A DNA stretch of 64,000 nucleotides, taken from contig LR990050.1 in assembly GCA_905147135.1 (NCBI GenBank), forward strand, positions 19,652,001-19,716,000, read 5' to 3'. Both the position numbers and the translations under genes were made by a program. Shown here one piece after another: positions 21,778-33,295 of this stretch; the stretch's first letter is position 1, and the number at the start of each line of letters is the position of its first letter. The stretch comes from Blastobasis lacticolella (Eukaryota > Arthropoda > Insecta > Lepidoptera > Blastobasidae). The notes under the pieces are model-generated. The model had not been told where the DNA came from. It ran no database searches and worked only from the letters and a program-made list of their open reading frames with translations.

Positions 21778-22037
21778 GACGACCTGAGTGGTTCAGTGGT
21801 CAAAATGCCGGTCTGCCACGCAAGAGGTCCTGGGTTCGATTCCCGGCCGGGCAGAAATTGAAATGATGAATTTTTATTTCTGTTACGGGTCTGGGTGTTC
21901 TATGTATAATAAGTATGTATTTAAAAGTATTTAAGTAGTTTATCAGTTATCTAGCACCCATAGCACAAGCTTTGCTTAAGTTTGGGGCTAGATGGCGCTG
22001 TGTGAATTTGTCCACGAATATTTATTTATTTATTTAT
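21778..22037 (+). mobile_element. SINE T1, full-length copy
   Basis: A well-preserved copy from gacgacctgagtggttcagt, through the B box and cagaaatt...aatttctg hairpin, to a (TTTA)n tail. Confidence 0.85.
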
Positions 22038-22301
22038 ATTATTGCGTTACACATACGCTAATATTACTTACTATGAGCATCTATAGAGATAATAGCTCTT
22101 CTTATACTGGTTTTTGGTAGTTCGATATGCAGTTAGCTGTACGACAGACCGACATGCAACGCTTTATGAAGCTGAACTAGCCGATGTACTATATTCACCA
22201 CCAACATCTATTTTTTTATCTAAAACCCTCAATACTTTCTTTTGTTAACCGTAGGATGATTTTTTATCCTACGCAGAAGATTAAAAAACTACATAGAAAC
22301 A

Positions 22302-22420
22302 AAAAGTGGCAAACGAGCAGACAGCCCACCTGATGGTAAGCGGTAACTGTCACCCATTACATCTACGATTCATGCATTTAGGTTACAGGCAACAAAAAAA
22401 CTGCAGATGCGTTGCCACTA
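22302..22420 (-). repeat. LINE-C 3' tail
   Basis: Minus-strand copy: ggcaaacgagcagacagccc, acctgatggtaagcgg and the complement of the tgcatttttgttgcc-type block. Confidence 0.65.
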
Positions 22421-22943
22421 TGACGACTAGGGTGAAATGTCTCATGCCTGTATTTGAGCTAGCAACCTTATCTTTCAAACCGGAATACAACAATGCAAGC
22501 AGTGTGGTTTAGCGGCAGAAATAAAACTGCCAGTAAAAAGAACCACGGTTAGTTCTTTATCAATTTTTCATTTTCACTCATTCATTCATACATATCTACG
22601 TCAAACAAAAACCTCTCACAGGACCAGCGAGAAGTGGAACGGTTGCCAATTGGTGCTGATTTTAATCCGAAGCCGGCATTCCAAAAATCACAATCGATCT
22701 CCAAAGGCAATTCCGTCACAATTGAACGTGGACCGAGCAAGGATTGCAATCGGCAACAAAGGGTTTTGCGAAAAAAGAAGGACGGACCGTATAGCTGGTT
22801 GATGTCACATTTGTGATCTAGTAGATATGTTGCTGCCGGATGGTTGAAATAGGCGGGTAATTAAATGGCTAGCTTATTGTAAAGTAATGTCTAACGAACG
22901 ATTTTGGCCCGCGTTTATGGAGCTCCTCCATGCATTTTTTTTT
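22421..22943. other. No gene recognised
   Basis: Short open frames (60-68 codons) here have no recognisable motif. Confidence 0.4.
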
Positions 22944-23164
22944 TACACACCGCGCCATCTAGCCCCAAAGTAAGCAAAGCTTGTGTTATGGGTGCTAGAT
23001 AACTGATGAACTACTTATATACTTTTAAATACATACTTATTATACATAGCACACCCAGACCCGTAACAGAAATTAAAATTCATCATTTTAATTTCTGTTC
23101 GGCCGGGAATCGAACCCGGGACCTCTTGCGTGACATGTTGACCACTGAACCACTCAGGTCGCCA
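22944..23164 (-). mobile_element. SINE T1, minus-strand copy
   Basis: The complement of the full SINE body and head ends at tgaaccactcaggtcgcc. Only the (TTTA)n tail is lacking. The internal hairpin here is perfect, caused by a g-to-a change. Confidence 0.85.
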
Positions 23165-23906
23165 AATTCGCATTGTCACAACGCTTACCTATCCTAAGCG
23201 AAATAAAATCGAATACAACGTGTGGTTAGGTTAGCGTTGTAATAGTGAGTTCCGTAAACTCGCGGCAATGTCGTTCTTTTACGTTTTTATTACAAATTTC
23301 ACGATGTTACTAATTTTGAAGCTGTTATTGTGATATATATAACAGAAAAGCTTCATTCACGGCCGAAGAGGACAAGAAGAAGACTTTGTCCGCATTTGGT
23401 TTCGTACAAGGAAGAAAAACTCTTCGAGCGAAACTGGTTACAAAACTGCGGTTCTTTAGACGGCATACTGGGTTTAAATTTATCCCAAAAATATATTACG
23501 ATTTAGCCTTGATGGTCACCCCAATACACTTGCTGTCAACACCTACCATTTCCTCAGGTTTATCTATTAGTTACCACGTGTGTGTCTCGTGACTTTTTAG
23601 CAGTGCTCTGTGGCATAGCCTCGGGTGGTGGCCTGTGTAGGGCGTAGCAAAGGCCAGATTTGACAAGGCAATAGGCTCGCAGGATACGGATATTGCCTCT
23701 TGCGTGACCGACCAAAGAAATAGGCGGCATATTGGTTTTCATTAGAGATAGGTTTTATCCACATCATCCAGATACCTGGCATCCAAGTAACGTAAGAGTA
23801 TCGTAAGCGTTTGTATCGCGCTCGTGTATGATGATGAATAAGGTTCCTCCCAAAGTCTTTCTTGTACACTACAACATGGGTTTCTTTATAAGACATGTCT
23901 ACTTAA
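23165..23906. other. No gene recognised
   Basis: No repeat match was found. A 99-codon minus-strand frame at 23597-23896 has no recognisable domain. Confidence 0.4.
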
Positions 23907-24028
23907 AGGCCTTGCCACACACAAAGCTCGGCGCGAGCGCGGTGCGATAGTTGCTAGGCAACTATAGGGCGGCGTGATAGGCAACTATCGCGCCGCGCTC
24001 GCGCCGAGCTTTGTGTGTGGCAAGGCCT
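23907..24028. mobile_element. 122-bp GC-rich near-perfect palindrome (MITE-like)
   Basis: The arms 23907-23954 and 23981-24028 match at 47 of 48 positions and flank a 26-bp centre. The termini read aggccttgccacacacaaag. The left flank ends ctactta, and the right flank begins aatgccgg. A TTAA-like target is possible but not clear. No coding capacity is present. Confidence 0.8.
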
Positions 24029-24044
24029 AATGCCGGCACCGCAT

Positions 24045-24140
24045 TCGTTACTTAGGTTGCAGATGTCGGGGTCGACGAAGGCCAATTTCCATCAGGCGGA
24101 CCGTCTGACCGTATCTTTCTGGGAAATAAAAAAAACTAAA
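24045..24140 (+). repeat. LINE-type 3' tail fragment
   Basis: Contains aatttccatcaggcggaccg, a diverged tail core, and ends gggaaataaaaaaaa. Confidence 0.45.
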
Positions 24141-24584
24141 TGTTTAACTACCATCCCCCTGAGCATTTCCATCATTCATCGATTTCCTTTTTAATTTTCT
24201 TTCTTATTAGTCTTACTTATTCAATTTTAAAAGTACAATTGAATCCCACTAAAAATATTTAATGTAAAATTAGTTCAACAAGCCTCGCAATCTCACAACG
24301 GTTTCTCTGTGAAAAAGTTTTCAAATCCAATGCCACTAACTCTAGAAACTACAATTTGGTGAGAAAGTATGGGATAGTCGTTAAGAAATATTGCATGACA
24401 CCTTAGACTGAATCCAGGCTGACGTTGTCGGTCGGACCAAGCAAGCGTAGCTTGAATCAGCTCCACTGTAACTGATCCTTGTCACTGGTTGAGCTACGTT
24501 TGAACCTACCATCATCTCGGCGTCAGTCCTTAGCTTGATATGAGTATTGTTACACTCAATTTAAACAATGTTAAAAATATATTT
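24141..24584. other. AT-rich stretch, nothing recognised
   Basis: No repeat or coding match is seen. Confidence 0.45.
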
Positions 24585-24650
24585 ATCATCTTGGCGTTAA
24601 TGTCCCGGTTGTGCACTCGCGCACATGGGCCCGGTCCATGATGGCAGAAG
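24585..24650 (-). repeat. SINE T2 3' fragment
   Basis: Reads atcttggcgttaatgtcccg, then gcactcgcgcacatgggccc. Confidence 0.7.
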
Positions 24651-24854
24651 AAGTAATTACTATTTCCTTCTCAGAAATAATTGTAGAGTAAACCTGCGTC
24701 GATAACCAATATCACTAATATTACACTCAAATCTTCCTTCGAAGTCATTCACGAGTTACAGAATAGTATTAAACATTTTAGTTATATTTAAATTTGCACA
24801 AAACTCGATATTGCTACCACCGCTCGTTAAATAGCTCATTTCGGACTATCCAAG

Positions 24855-24992
24855 GTAAGGTTAGCTGGAAGAAATCCCATTGTGGGATAAGCCCGCCTTT
24901 GCAATGTATATTTATTTTCTTTTGTTATTGTTCTTTATGTAGTTATATGCAATAAAGAGTTTACATACATACATACATACATACATACAGCC
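24855..24992 (+). repeat. Retroelement tail with (CATA)n
   Basis: The phrase gggataagcccgcctttgca and tgcaataaagagtttacata lead into about seven cata units at 24963-24990. A similar tail occurs at 34650-34760. Confidence 0.55.
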
Positions 24993-25189
24993 TATGAATT
25001 CCCTCGCTTTCAAATTGATCCGAGGAGCAGGCCCAGAATTGCAATACAAAGGGTTATTGCGTTCTGAATCAGTGACCATAAATGCCATAAGCTATCATTT
25101 TGATTACATGAGACGCACCGGCATTGGTAAAGCCGTAAACTCGTAATACAAACAATCACTGAACTGTTTGTAACATTTTTAATATTACT

Positions 25190-25408
25190 TTCTCTTATGG
25201 TGAGGGAAAACGTCGTTATAAAACCTGCACATTCGGGCGACTGCATATGTAATCCAGGTTCCCCTGGTACCAGGATCACAGAGGTCAGGGGGCTGTCGCT
25301 CCACTGTAAGTATCTGATTTGCCAAATCCTGGATTATGGTCAAGGCGGACCCCGGGCCCTCGTGCGCGAGAATACAATCGGGATATAAACGCCAAGATGA
25401 TTATTTTA
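25190..25408 (+). mobile_element. SINE T2, 5'-truncated
   Basis: Runs from ggtgagggaaaacgtcgtta through cctggattatggtcaaggcg to gccaagatgattattttatt. The tRNA-like head is absent. Confidence 0.75.
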
Positions 25409-26115
25409 TTATTTTTTAATATTACTTTCTCTTCAAAATGTCTTTCAACCATCCTAGTCCACGAGAAGTAGCATAAAATATTGATTTAGTTACAGTTTTT
25501 AAAATTCCGTACCCGAATGATAAAAAAGTACCCCATCCGCTATATGTCCGTTTGTCCATTTGTCTGTAACGTTGATTATTGTACGTCCATATCTATTTTC
25601 TAATGCCAGCACACTACACAGCGATTTCTCATACAAATTATTTTCCAACTCCGCATTCGGGTACAATAGAAGCAGAAATAAAGTCCGGAAGGGCCGAACG
25701 TGATTGCGCCGAAACGAAGCTCCACAAAACCGTTGAATGTGCACAACGCCATCTGTCGTCGGAAATGGGAACCGCTTAGTCACGTCGCTAGTTGCAAGTG
25801 CCGCACTGAAGACCGACTCGGGGCGCGCCATTTGTGATGCTTTGTCGCGATTGGTGTTGGAATTCTGAGCCGCATTTTGAAGTTTGGACATCGGAAGCGA
25901 GGAAGCGATGCTTTGGAAAATAATGTGGAAGTTATGGACTTGTGATAGCTTATTATTAGAAGATTATTATCAAATAGTTACAAGCAAAACAGCTGACGTT
26001 GTTGAGGCTAATTATTTTGTATTTTTTTATTGAATCATACTTTGGAGATAAGAATACATTGTCATTTTAAAATATCGTTACTCACCGCCTGCTATAGATA
26101 ACAGTTTATTTGTGG
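25409..26115. other. No gene recognised
   Basis: The 130-codon minus-strand frame at 25499-25891 has no domain I recognise. Its 3' half contains tgtccgtttgtccatttgtc, a simple phrase common in insect repeats. Confidence 0.4.
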
Positions 26116-26119
26116 AATC

Positions 26120-26535
26120 TGCGGTTCTGCATTTTTGTTGCCTGCAACTTAAATACATGAATTGTGATTGTTATAGGCGACAGTTACCGCTAACCATCAG
26201 GTGGACTATCTGCTCGTTTGTCACTGCGTAGAATAAAAATTTGCGCACCTACGTTGCCTCACTAGAGTCACTGTCTATATAGCGTTTCCGTCCATGTGCA
26301 TTCGCTATATTAGCATAATAGCTCTACGTAATATGAATATAATATAGAAACCTATGCAAAGGTAGCCAGAACAATTACAGACATGAGACATTCACAGTGA
26401 TAACGCACATGCAGTTCTGCATTTTTTTGCCAGCAACCTAATTTCGTGAATCGTAAATGTTATGGGCAAAATTAAAAGTTACCATCAGGTGAGCTCGTAA
26501 AACTGCATTACTCTAATAAATAAAAAGAATACGTT
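26120..26535 (+). repeat. Two LINE-C 3' tails in tandem orientation
   Basis: Copies at 26120-26245 and 26400-26535. Each has the tgcatttttgttgcc or tgcatttttttgcc block, followed by the gacagttaccgc and accatcaggtg region and an A-rich end. Confidence 0.65.
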
Positions 26536-26774
26536 GCCAGCTGCGTATAAAAAGAAAAAACCCAGAAACCCAGTGTTAATTACACAGTTTTTAAACCAAT
26601 AGACCTAAAACATTCCATTCCATTCCAACGGCATCTGTACACCCCAAGCCACGGCCACCCGTACCCGTAAATCCCAAGACACGGAAAACACCATGCCATG
26701 GAAACTCCGACTCCAACAATTTACATGTTGCGGCCCAGCATTTCCATAACTAATTAAATTGCAGGCCGAAGTTT

Positions 26775-26925
26775 GGCTGCAGGTGCGACCCGCGGTCCAC
26801 CTGCATGCAACGGAGCGGTTTTAGATTTAAACTGGACTAGAATGGGGTAAAACGGACAGTTATACGTCTCGGAGAACGAGATTAACAGCTGGAAGTAAAG
26901 TAGGGTAAGTATGCGTTCTCCAAAG
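26775..26925 (+). repeat. Direct repeat X, copy 1
   Basis: About 150 bp beginning ggctgcaggtgcgacccgcg and ending atgcgttctccaaag. It recurs at 27122-27272. Confidence 0.8.
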
Positions 26926-27040
26926 ACTTCTATATACTTATATATCCATGGCGTTTTCACAGGGGTTGTACGAGTATAAGTGAATGTACTGAGTTTAATG
27001 CGGCTCTGTGATTGGTCAATTTCGTTTATTAGCTCCCAAT

Positions 27041-27411
27041 GATAATTGAGGGTTGTTATAAGTTTGACGTGTGTATCTGTGTCTCTGAAACTTTGTGTAT
27101 CTGTCTGTGGCATCGTAGTTGGGCTGCAGGTGCGACCCGCGGTCCACCTGCCCTGCAACGAAGCGGTTTTAGATTTAAACTGGACCTGAATGGGGTAAAA
27201 TTGATGGTTACATGTCTTGGAGAACGAGATTAACAGCTGGAAGTAATGTAGGGTTACTATGCGTTCTCAAAGGGCACGTGTTCTATAAGTGAAGGCATTA
27301 CGACTCTATGATGCGAACGGATGCACCAATTTCAATGAAGTTTTCTTTGTTTGAAAGCCAGTTTATTCGAGATAGTTCTTAGCTTTGTCTCATTGACAGA
27401 AAGGCTAGGAA
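27041..27411 (+). repeat. Family R copy interrupted by direct repeat X
   Basis: The family R start (gttgttataagtttgacgtg ... tgtctgtggcatcgtag) stops at about 27119. Direct repeat X copy 2 occupies 27122-27272. Family R resumes at about 27305 (gatgcgaacggatgcacc ... tcaatgaagttttctttg). Copy 2 of X is thus an insertion or duplication into family R. Confidence 0.6.
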
Positions 27412-27450
27412 AACCCAAGTTTACCTAGGTTTAGATTTAGATTTATTTAT

Positions 27451-27690
27451 TATCTCATTTTACAGCCTATAATCATCTTGGCGTTAATGTCCCGGTTATG
27501 CTCTCGCGCACGAGGGCCCGCGGTCCGCCTTGACCATGGTCCAGGATTTGGCAGGTCAGGTAATTACAGTGGAGCGACTGCCATCTGACCTCCATGACCC
27601 TGCTACCAGGGGAACAGGACCAGATTGGATCATGGTTACACATCCAGTCGCCTGAATGTGCAGGTTTCATATCTCATTTTACAGCCTATA
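27451..27690 (-). mobile_element. SINE T2, 5'-truncated, with perfect target-site duplication
   Basis: The element body is 27472-27669. It starts at the SINE 3' end (atcatcttggcgttaatg) and stops at cctgaatgtgcaggtttca, so the head is missing. It is flanked by identical 21-bp repeats at 27451-27471 and 27670-27690. This is the signature of target-primed reverse transcription. Confidence 0.9.
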
Positions 27691-28445
27691 TTTCATTATC
27701 AATATCTTAGTAACATATATAAATCTATAAAAGAGATCGTCAATTTTGGTTATAAAAACATTTAAAATATGTATCCAATCGGAACAAGCGTACATTTACT
27801 TTCATTATGGAATGTTTACTAAATAAATAATAATATTAGGAACAATAATAATAACGTCATGAGACTTAAACCACACATCCAGCAACTTCTATTCTACTGT
27901 TAAACAAGCTAAATACCAATTTACTAATATTGTCGCCTGTTGGAAGAAATTTATTTTTAGAAATAAATAGTGTCTGTTGTGTCATTTATAATTCTGTGTT
28001 TCCTTGTATGTTTTATTGCGCACAATCAAGTGTTAAATAAAAAATAAATAAATTCCTAGTTTCCTACTACAATCACTCTTTAACCGGCTCGCTACAAATC
28101 CGGTTCAATCAAATCGCTCCGAATGGCGCCCGCGTGAATCGAGACCGGTTCATTATCATTACTGCGAGCCGGATATCCGGGGAATTGAATAGTGCCCTGA
28201 TGGCACGGCTGTTTATATTATTGCCCATTGCCAATATCCCACTGCTGGGATACGGTGATGGCACTGTAATGATGGTGTGGATATTATTGATATCGAATTG
28301 CACATTAGGTAATATATCTATTATAATCTCTAATAACTATAAAGTTGTGTATGGAAGCTAAGCCGTCTTAATTGTTTATATAAGATTACGGGCTTGTAAA
28401 AATAATCCACGCAATTACAAAGGTTATTATGGAAACGACACTAGT
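27691..28445. other. No gene recognised
   Basis: AT-rich to 28080, then a GC-richer part with short overlapping frames on both strands that show no domain. Confidence 0.4.
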
Positions 28446-28650
28446 CACTGGCAGCGTACTTGCGAGACCGATAACCAAGGTTAAGCAATGTTCGCAATGT
28501 CCGGGAGTTGGATGGGTGACCGTTTTTTTTTTTATGCTAGTCGAACTTAAGCAACGCAACGTGCTCGCCACTCGTTAGGTGTGTCTTGTAATAACCTTGG
28601 CGAAGCGAGGTTGACCAAGGTCTTCCGCTGAGGACCCAAGACTGGTTGAA
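28446..28650 (+). repeat. 5S-rRNA-like SINE head joined to LINE-related sequence
   Basis: Contains gcgagaccgataaccaaggt, taagcaatg and ggatgggtgacc as at 5523-5625, then a T-rich interruption. The following ttggcgaagcgaggttgacc, aaggtcttccgctgagga matches 5948-5985 inside LINE-A. The junction suggests a chimeric 5S-LINE element, but the boundary is not clear. Confidence 0.5.
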
Positions 28651-29696
28651 CATTTTATGTTACGATATTTAATTTATTACATTTTATAAATTTATTTTGA
28701 AATTAGATTAAAAAGCTAATTAAAGAGAAAACACTAATAAAACAAACAGCAGTATAAAGTAGACAATCTAAGATCTACATCAATATTAATCAAAAGTAAA
28801 AATAATTCTAACAGAACGAAATACCTTATGCGGGAACGTACCTAATACATACCAGTAGCAGCGATAAGAGCATACCTGTTCCGACGCAGTACAGTGCACC
28901 GCTTATCTGTAAGCTGGTAGATAACTGTAAAATTTTACTGCAAGGCTGGATTACTGCAAAGGGACAGGGGTGTATCCAGGCAGGGCCCTCAGGAGGTATC
29001 TATTCATCGTAATTGTTATTAGTTATTTGAAAATTCTAATAGCAAACATGCGCAGATTTGATATAAATTGCGATATGTCATTATGATACAAGTTGAGCAA
29101 TACTCGAGGCGATATTATATGCGCGATCTTTCATTTGAAGTAATAAAAAATTCCCAGTTAGTAGGTACGCATAAATAAATATCTTCCAAATAAACATACA
29201 TAAAAGGTAAACAAATGACCTACCGATTTGCCAATTTATTCAGTAATCACACTTTGTAGATGAACTCTGTCACGTATCTATTCTAAGTTGTAACAATTAC
29301 TGTCCTTTTTCATTGATTTCACTTCACTCCATTGCACATTGCAGCTACGACATACCTACCTATATTTCGTTGGGCTTTTTTGTGTACCTTTTTTGTAATT
29401 TTGATTTAAATATGGTATACTTACACCTTGTGTAGGTATACTATTGAGTGCCAAGCTATCATATGATCCTCATCTTACTGATCGATCAAGTATGTTGTGC
29501 ACTCCCTTATAACTACGGTTACGTAAACACTATCCAGAAGTCAATGAAGTATACACATTTATTTATGTTATTACTCGCGTTAGGGGGTAGCCGATGTGGA
29601 GATAAAGTAAACAACCATTCACCTTGAATGCGTATAATCGACTTAAGGAGGAGTCACAGCCTCCCACTATATTGAAACTCCTAACCAACAATTTAT
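28651..29696. other. AT-rich stretch, nothing recognised
   Basis: No repeat or coding match is seen. Confidence 0.45.
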
Positions 29697-29875
29697 TTAT
29701 CATCATCATCATCATCATCATCATATCAGCCAGACGACGCCCACTGCTGGGCATAGGCCTCCCCCAGAGATCTCCACAAAGGCCAGTCCTGTGCCTTCCG
29801 CATCCAGCTGGTACCTGCAATCCTTACCAGGTCGTCGGTCCACCTTCTGGGAGGCCTACCCCCTTGAGGGAGGTT
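29697..29875 (-). repeat. RTE-like-1 3' end with (CAT)n
   Basis: The minus strand encodes, in the longest frame, the R-R-x-x-R-W-T-D-D-L-V-R-I-A-G pattern expected at the C-terminus of RTE-type LINE proteins (bases ctgggaggcct and gtcggtccaccttc), followed by ggaggcctatgcccagcagt and a trinucleotide tail (about nine CAT units at 29700-29726). Other copies: 34380-34560, 55205-55365, 63545-63640 (all plus). Confidence 0.65.
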
Positions 29876-30169
29876 ATTTATAATATTTATTTATTTTTGT
29901 GTAAAACATATTACAGCCTCTATGCCTTCCCGCGTTCCATCTCTGTTATCTCCTCGTGGCTTAGAACTATTTGGGTCTACAATTTCTGGATAACTAGTAC
30001 TCGGTACACCCCACCCCTCATGGGTGGATGAGAACGCATACAATATTGTCCTAGGAACTGTATACTTTCTCAGAAGGTCTAGATGTAAAACGTTGGATGG
30101 TTTGGAAGATAGTTAAATGTAAATAAGGGTTTTATTCATATTTTCTAATTTTGTTAAATGTACTTTATT

Positions 30170-30390
30170 ATTGCCCATATGGTGTCCGGCAGAGTAGCAT
30201 AGCACCAACCCCTTACACTCGTGGGTGTCGTACAAGGCGACTAATAATTTCGAGGCAAAAGATCTAGCCAGAGTCTCCGCAGGCTGGAAAATGGGCATCA
30301 GTTTTTTCTATTGTTATATTTAAAACTTTCATGGGAAGTTTAAGTCCTGTAGTGGACTGTTATGAGCTGTGATGATGATGATGATGTACT
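30170..30390 (+). repeat. RTE-like-3 3' end
   Basis: Shows tggtgtccggcagagtagca, cttacactcgtgggtgtcgt and acaaggcgactaa. It ends agtggactgttatgagctgt and (GAT)n. The full description is at 62780-63030. Confidence 0.7.
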
Positions 30391-31544
30391 TTATTAACAT
30401 AATTTATTACTCATCATTTTACCGACACTATCACTTATTTATTAAATAATTTTAAGTCGCTAATATGCTACAATAAATTGGTAACTATTTGTGCTGCATT
30501 AATTTTATTTATGAATATTATATTGTTCATGAATACTTTGATGTTGATTTATGAATAGATTGATTTAGACGTGACCAACAGTAACTGACCAACTGATGCT
30601 TGCTGTGCGCTATTTTGGTCGCGACGATGGACGATATGATAAGATAAATTTTGAATAATCAGAGGTATTATTTCCTTCTTCCATTAAGTGTGTTTCAAAA
30701 TAGAAATTCGAAATAAAAACTTTGATCTCGAATAAAATCCCACTCACTTACCACCAGGTAGCGGACAAATGCCTAGCTAGTCCGATTTAAAAACAAGTTC
30801 ATCAAGATACAACGAAGTTCATGATATCACGGCACAAGACTTAAGACATGATCAGACATAAGTCAACCATGCAAGATTTCTCTACATAAGCTACTATTAC
30901 TTAAAGAGTTTAAGTTTATTTTAAAACACGAAATTTATCCTTAACTCTAATATCAACACTTCGTCCCACACTCCCCTTCCCACAGCATAACACACCATTA
31001 GATTACACACCAGCATCATTAATAAAAGATCCCTACAAGCAACGTCGTCATATTTCAAGAATAACTTGCGAAGAATATAAATTTTAATAAAAATACACTA
31101 GATACGGCCCCCGCAGCGGGTATTTGTCAAAGGGGAATACTAAGTGACGTAATGGATTACCACTTGTTTAAATTCCATTGTGTTTTTTATGTACGTACTT
31201 ATATTACTGTGAATTTGAAAATTTCAAATTTAGTAAGGAAGAGAAACGAGGTGCAGTACAAGATCAAGTAATTCGTTCCAGTTTGAATATATCTGAACGA
31301 TACAATTCGCAATGAAGTAATCTAATAGAGAACGAACATAGTGGAATTCCGGCAGACGTTTTCATCTTTTAAAAATTTCGCAATCCTTTGAATATACGTT
31401 TACTTCTAGCTTTATTATATTTATATTACTTATTTTCAGTTTTCTATCTATTTATCTGTACTGGTTCGGCTATAATTGCATAAACGGTTCCCCTCCTCCA
31501 TCTTGTTTAGTAGCTTCTCTTGCACCGCCTTACTTTTTCTTTAC
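30391..31544. other. AT-rich stretch, nothing recognised
   Basis: No repeat or coding match is seen in about 1.1 kb. Confidence 0.45.
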
Positions 31545-31645
31545 CCTTTATCTCCTGGTTGACTGGTAGATAAGGCTATTTTAGCTTTAAGTCCGCCTTT
31601 GTACTATTTTGTGCATGAAGATTTAATAAATAAATATATAATTTG
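31545..31645 (+). repeat. Retroelement tail family D
   Basis: Plus-strand form: cctggttgactggtagataa, gctttaagtccgcctttgta, ctattttgtgca and an ATAAATAAAT end. Confidence 0.6.
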
Positions 31646-31674
31646 AGGGACGAAATTACCTTGTAAAGGTATTT

Positions 31675-31875
31675 TAACATCCGACGAAAAAAGAGGGGTG
31701 TTATAAGTTTGACATGTGTATCTGTGTGTATGTGTTTCATCGTAACTCTCGATCGGATGGACCGATATGTATGCGGTTTCCTCTATTAGAAAGCCAGTTT
31801 AATCCCAATGGTCCTAATTTTTTTTTCATTAAAATCAGTATTGTAGTTTAGAAAAGATTTCAGTTTAAGTAAACT
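31675..31875 (+). repeat. Dispersed repeat family R copy
   Basis: Contains gaggggtgttataagtttga, gtgtatctgtgtg and gatggaccgatatgtatgcg. Confidence 0.5.
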
Positions 31876-32502
31876 TGGTCGAGGGTTATCCGACTTTTTT
31901 TACTTTTAACTTTTCTGTCGTAATTATCTATCAAAACATAGGTATCCTCACGATGATTTCCCTCATAAATTCCACTAATGCACATAAAAAGACATTAGCC
32001 ACACAAACTAGACTAATTCCCGAATACTCTATGTCAAAAAAGACAACAGCACACAAAATAGCTGCATACGAATTAAATAAAACTTAATCGGGAGGGAGTT
32101 AATAAAATTATATTGAGCGGAAACAGCCGGCGGATTGCACTAATGTAACTACAGGCCTCGCGTTAATGTCCGACCCTGTATACAGGTAGCAATACATACA
32201 GGATGTCCTACATAGTTCAGGTATAACTCAAGTATAACAGGTATATTTTTCTCGTTACGCGATCCTTATACAACTTCATTTTATCTTATTTCAAAAATAG
32301 CTAAGTGAGTTTTCATGCCTTTCGATAACAATATGAGCAGTTTAGCATGATATCTCTTAACGGTTTTTTTTTTATTTAAGGTGCTAATTAGTTTGTTTTC
32401 TAATACAGATTCCGTATCTCTTATCTCTTATCGTATCTCTTAAAATAAAACCGGACATAAAACTGAGCTATTCACCTCCTGTTTGTGTATACTACACTAA
32501 AC
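31876..32502. other. AT-rich stretch, nothing recognised
   Basis: The 70-codon frame at 31875-32087 has no recognisable motif. Confidence 0.4.
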
Positions 32503-32592
32503 ATTTTGCCGCTGTCCATACGCGGCATTAACCACTTTCCATCAGGTGGCCCGCTTGCCTATTTATCTGCCGTATAACATAAAAAAAAAACA
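32503..32592 (+). repeat. LINE-A 3' tail, short
   Basis: accactttccatcaggtggc and the rest of the UTR core, ataacat and a poly-A of about 10. Confidence 0.75.
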
Positions 32593-33164
32593 TCTCTCTA
32601 CTCGTGTCATAGGATCTTCAACTCTTAGGGAATCCATTAAAAAGCCAGTCCCAGCGCTCCCTTGCGCTTGGCAATTGCACCAAATTGCATGCAAAATGCG
32701 CAACATACATTGGAACAAATTTATAGAGTGGCCCGACGGGACGTACTGACAAAAGGTGGATTTACATAGCAAATTGAAGGGCTACGGGCTACGCTGCTAC
32801 GATGGTCAGCGTAGTGCCTCTACGAAGCTACGGGGTATGTCATTTTGACTTCTAGCGTTCATTTGATTTGGAGTATCGGTGGGAAGGTTGTACGCTTAGA
32901 CGAAATATTTAGAACGGTTCTAGGTGCTTTCATGCCGTTTGTTTCATTTTGTTTCGCTATTGTGCCAAAACAAACCATATTGACAAATGTTAATAAAATT
33001 TCTTTTCTTTATGAAGTTTTCGTTTTGTATCTGACATTTCGAAACTTTGTATTCACTGCTCCAATCCGGATGATTCATAATTTTTACAAATGTATCTCAA
33101 CATCGGTATAGGAGCACCAGGCATTTTAGACCCGAGAGTGTTTATATCCTACCAGCTAACCCGC
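32593..33164. other. No gene; CTACG-rich segment
   Basis: 32778-32835 repeats ctacg/cgtag motifs (gggctacgggctacgctgct ... cgtagtgcc), resembling the segment at 19895-19975. No terminal repeat is resolved. Confidence 0.35.
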
Positions 33165-33295
33165 CGTGACTTCTTTTGTATATTGACCCACCCTATTAAC
33201 CTTTCTCCTGAATCACTCTAAAATGGTCAAAACGGACCCCGGGTCCTTGTACACAAGAGCACAACCGGGACATTAACGCCAAGATGACAATAGAT
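33165..33295 (+). repeat. Family S fragment and SINE T2 3' end
   Basis: 33165-33225 matches family S (ccttctcctgaatcactct-type). 33222-33290 is the SINE T2 end (ggtcaaaacggaccccgggt ... ttaacgccaagatgac). Confidence 0.6.

Noticed and set aside
25499..25891. 130-codon minus-strand frame as a gene
   Set aside because: No domain or splice context, and it includes simple-repeat phrasing. It cannot be supported without transcript data.
29697..29730. CRISPR-like array from regular CAT units
   Set aside because: It is a simple trinucleotide tail of an RTE-like element, with no spacers. No CRISPR array exists in the window.
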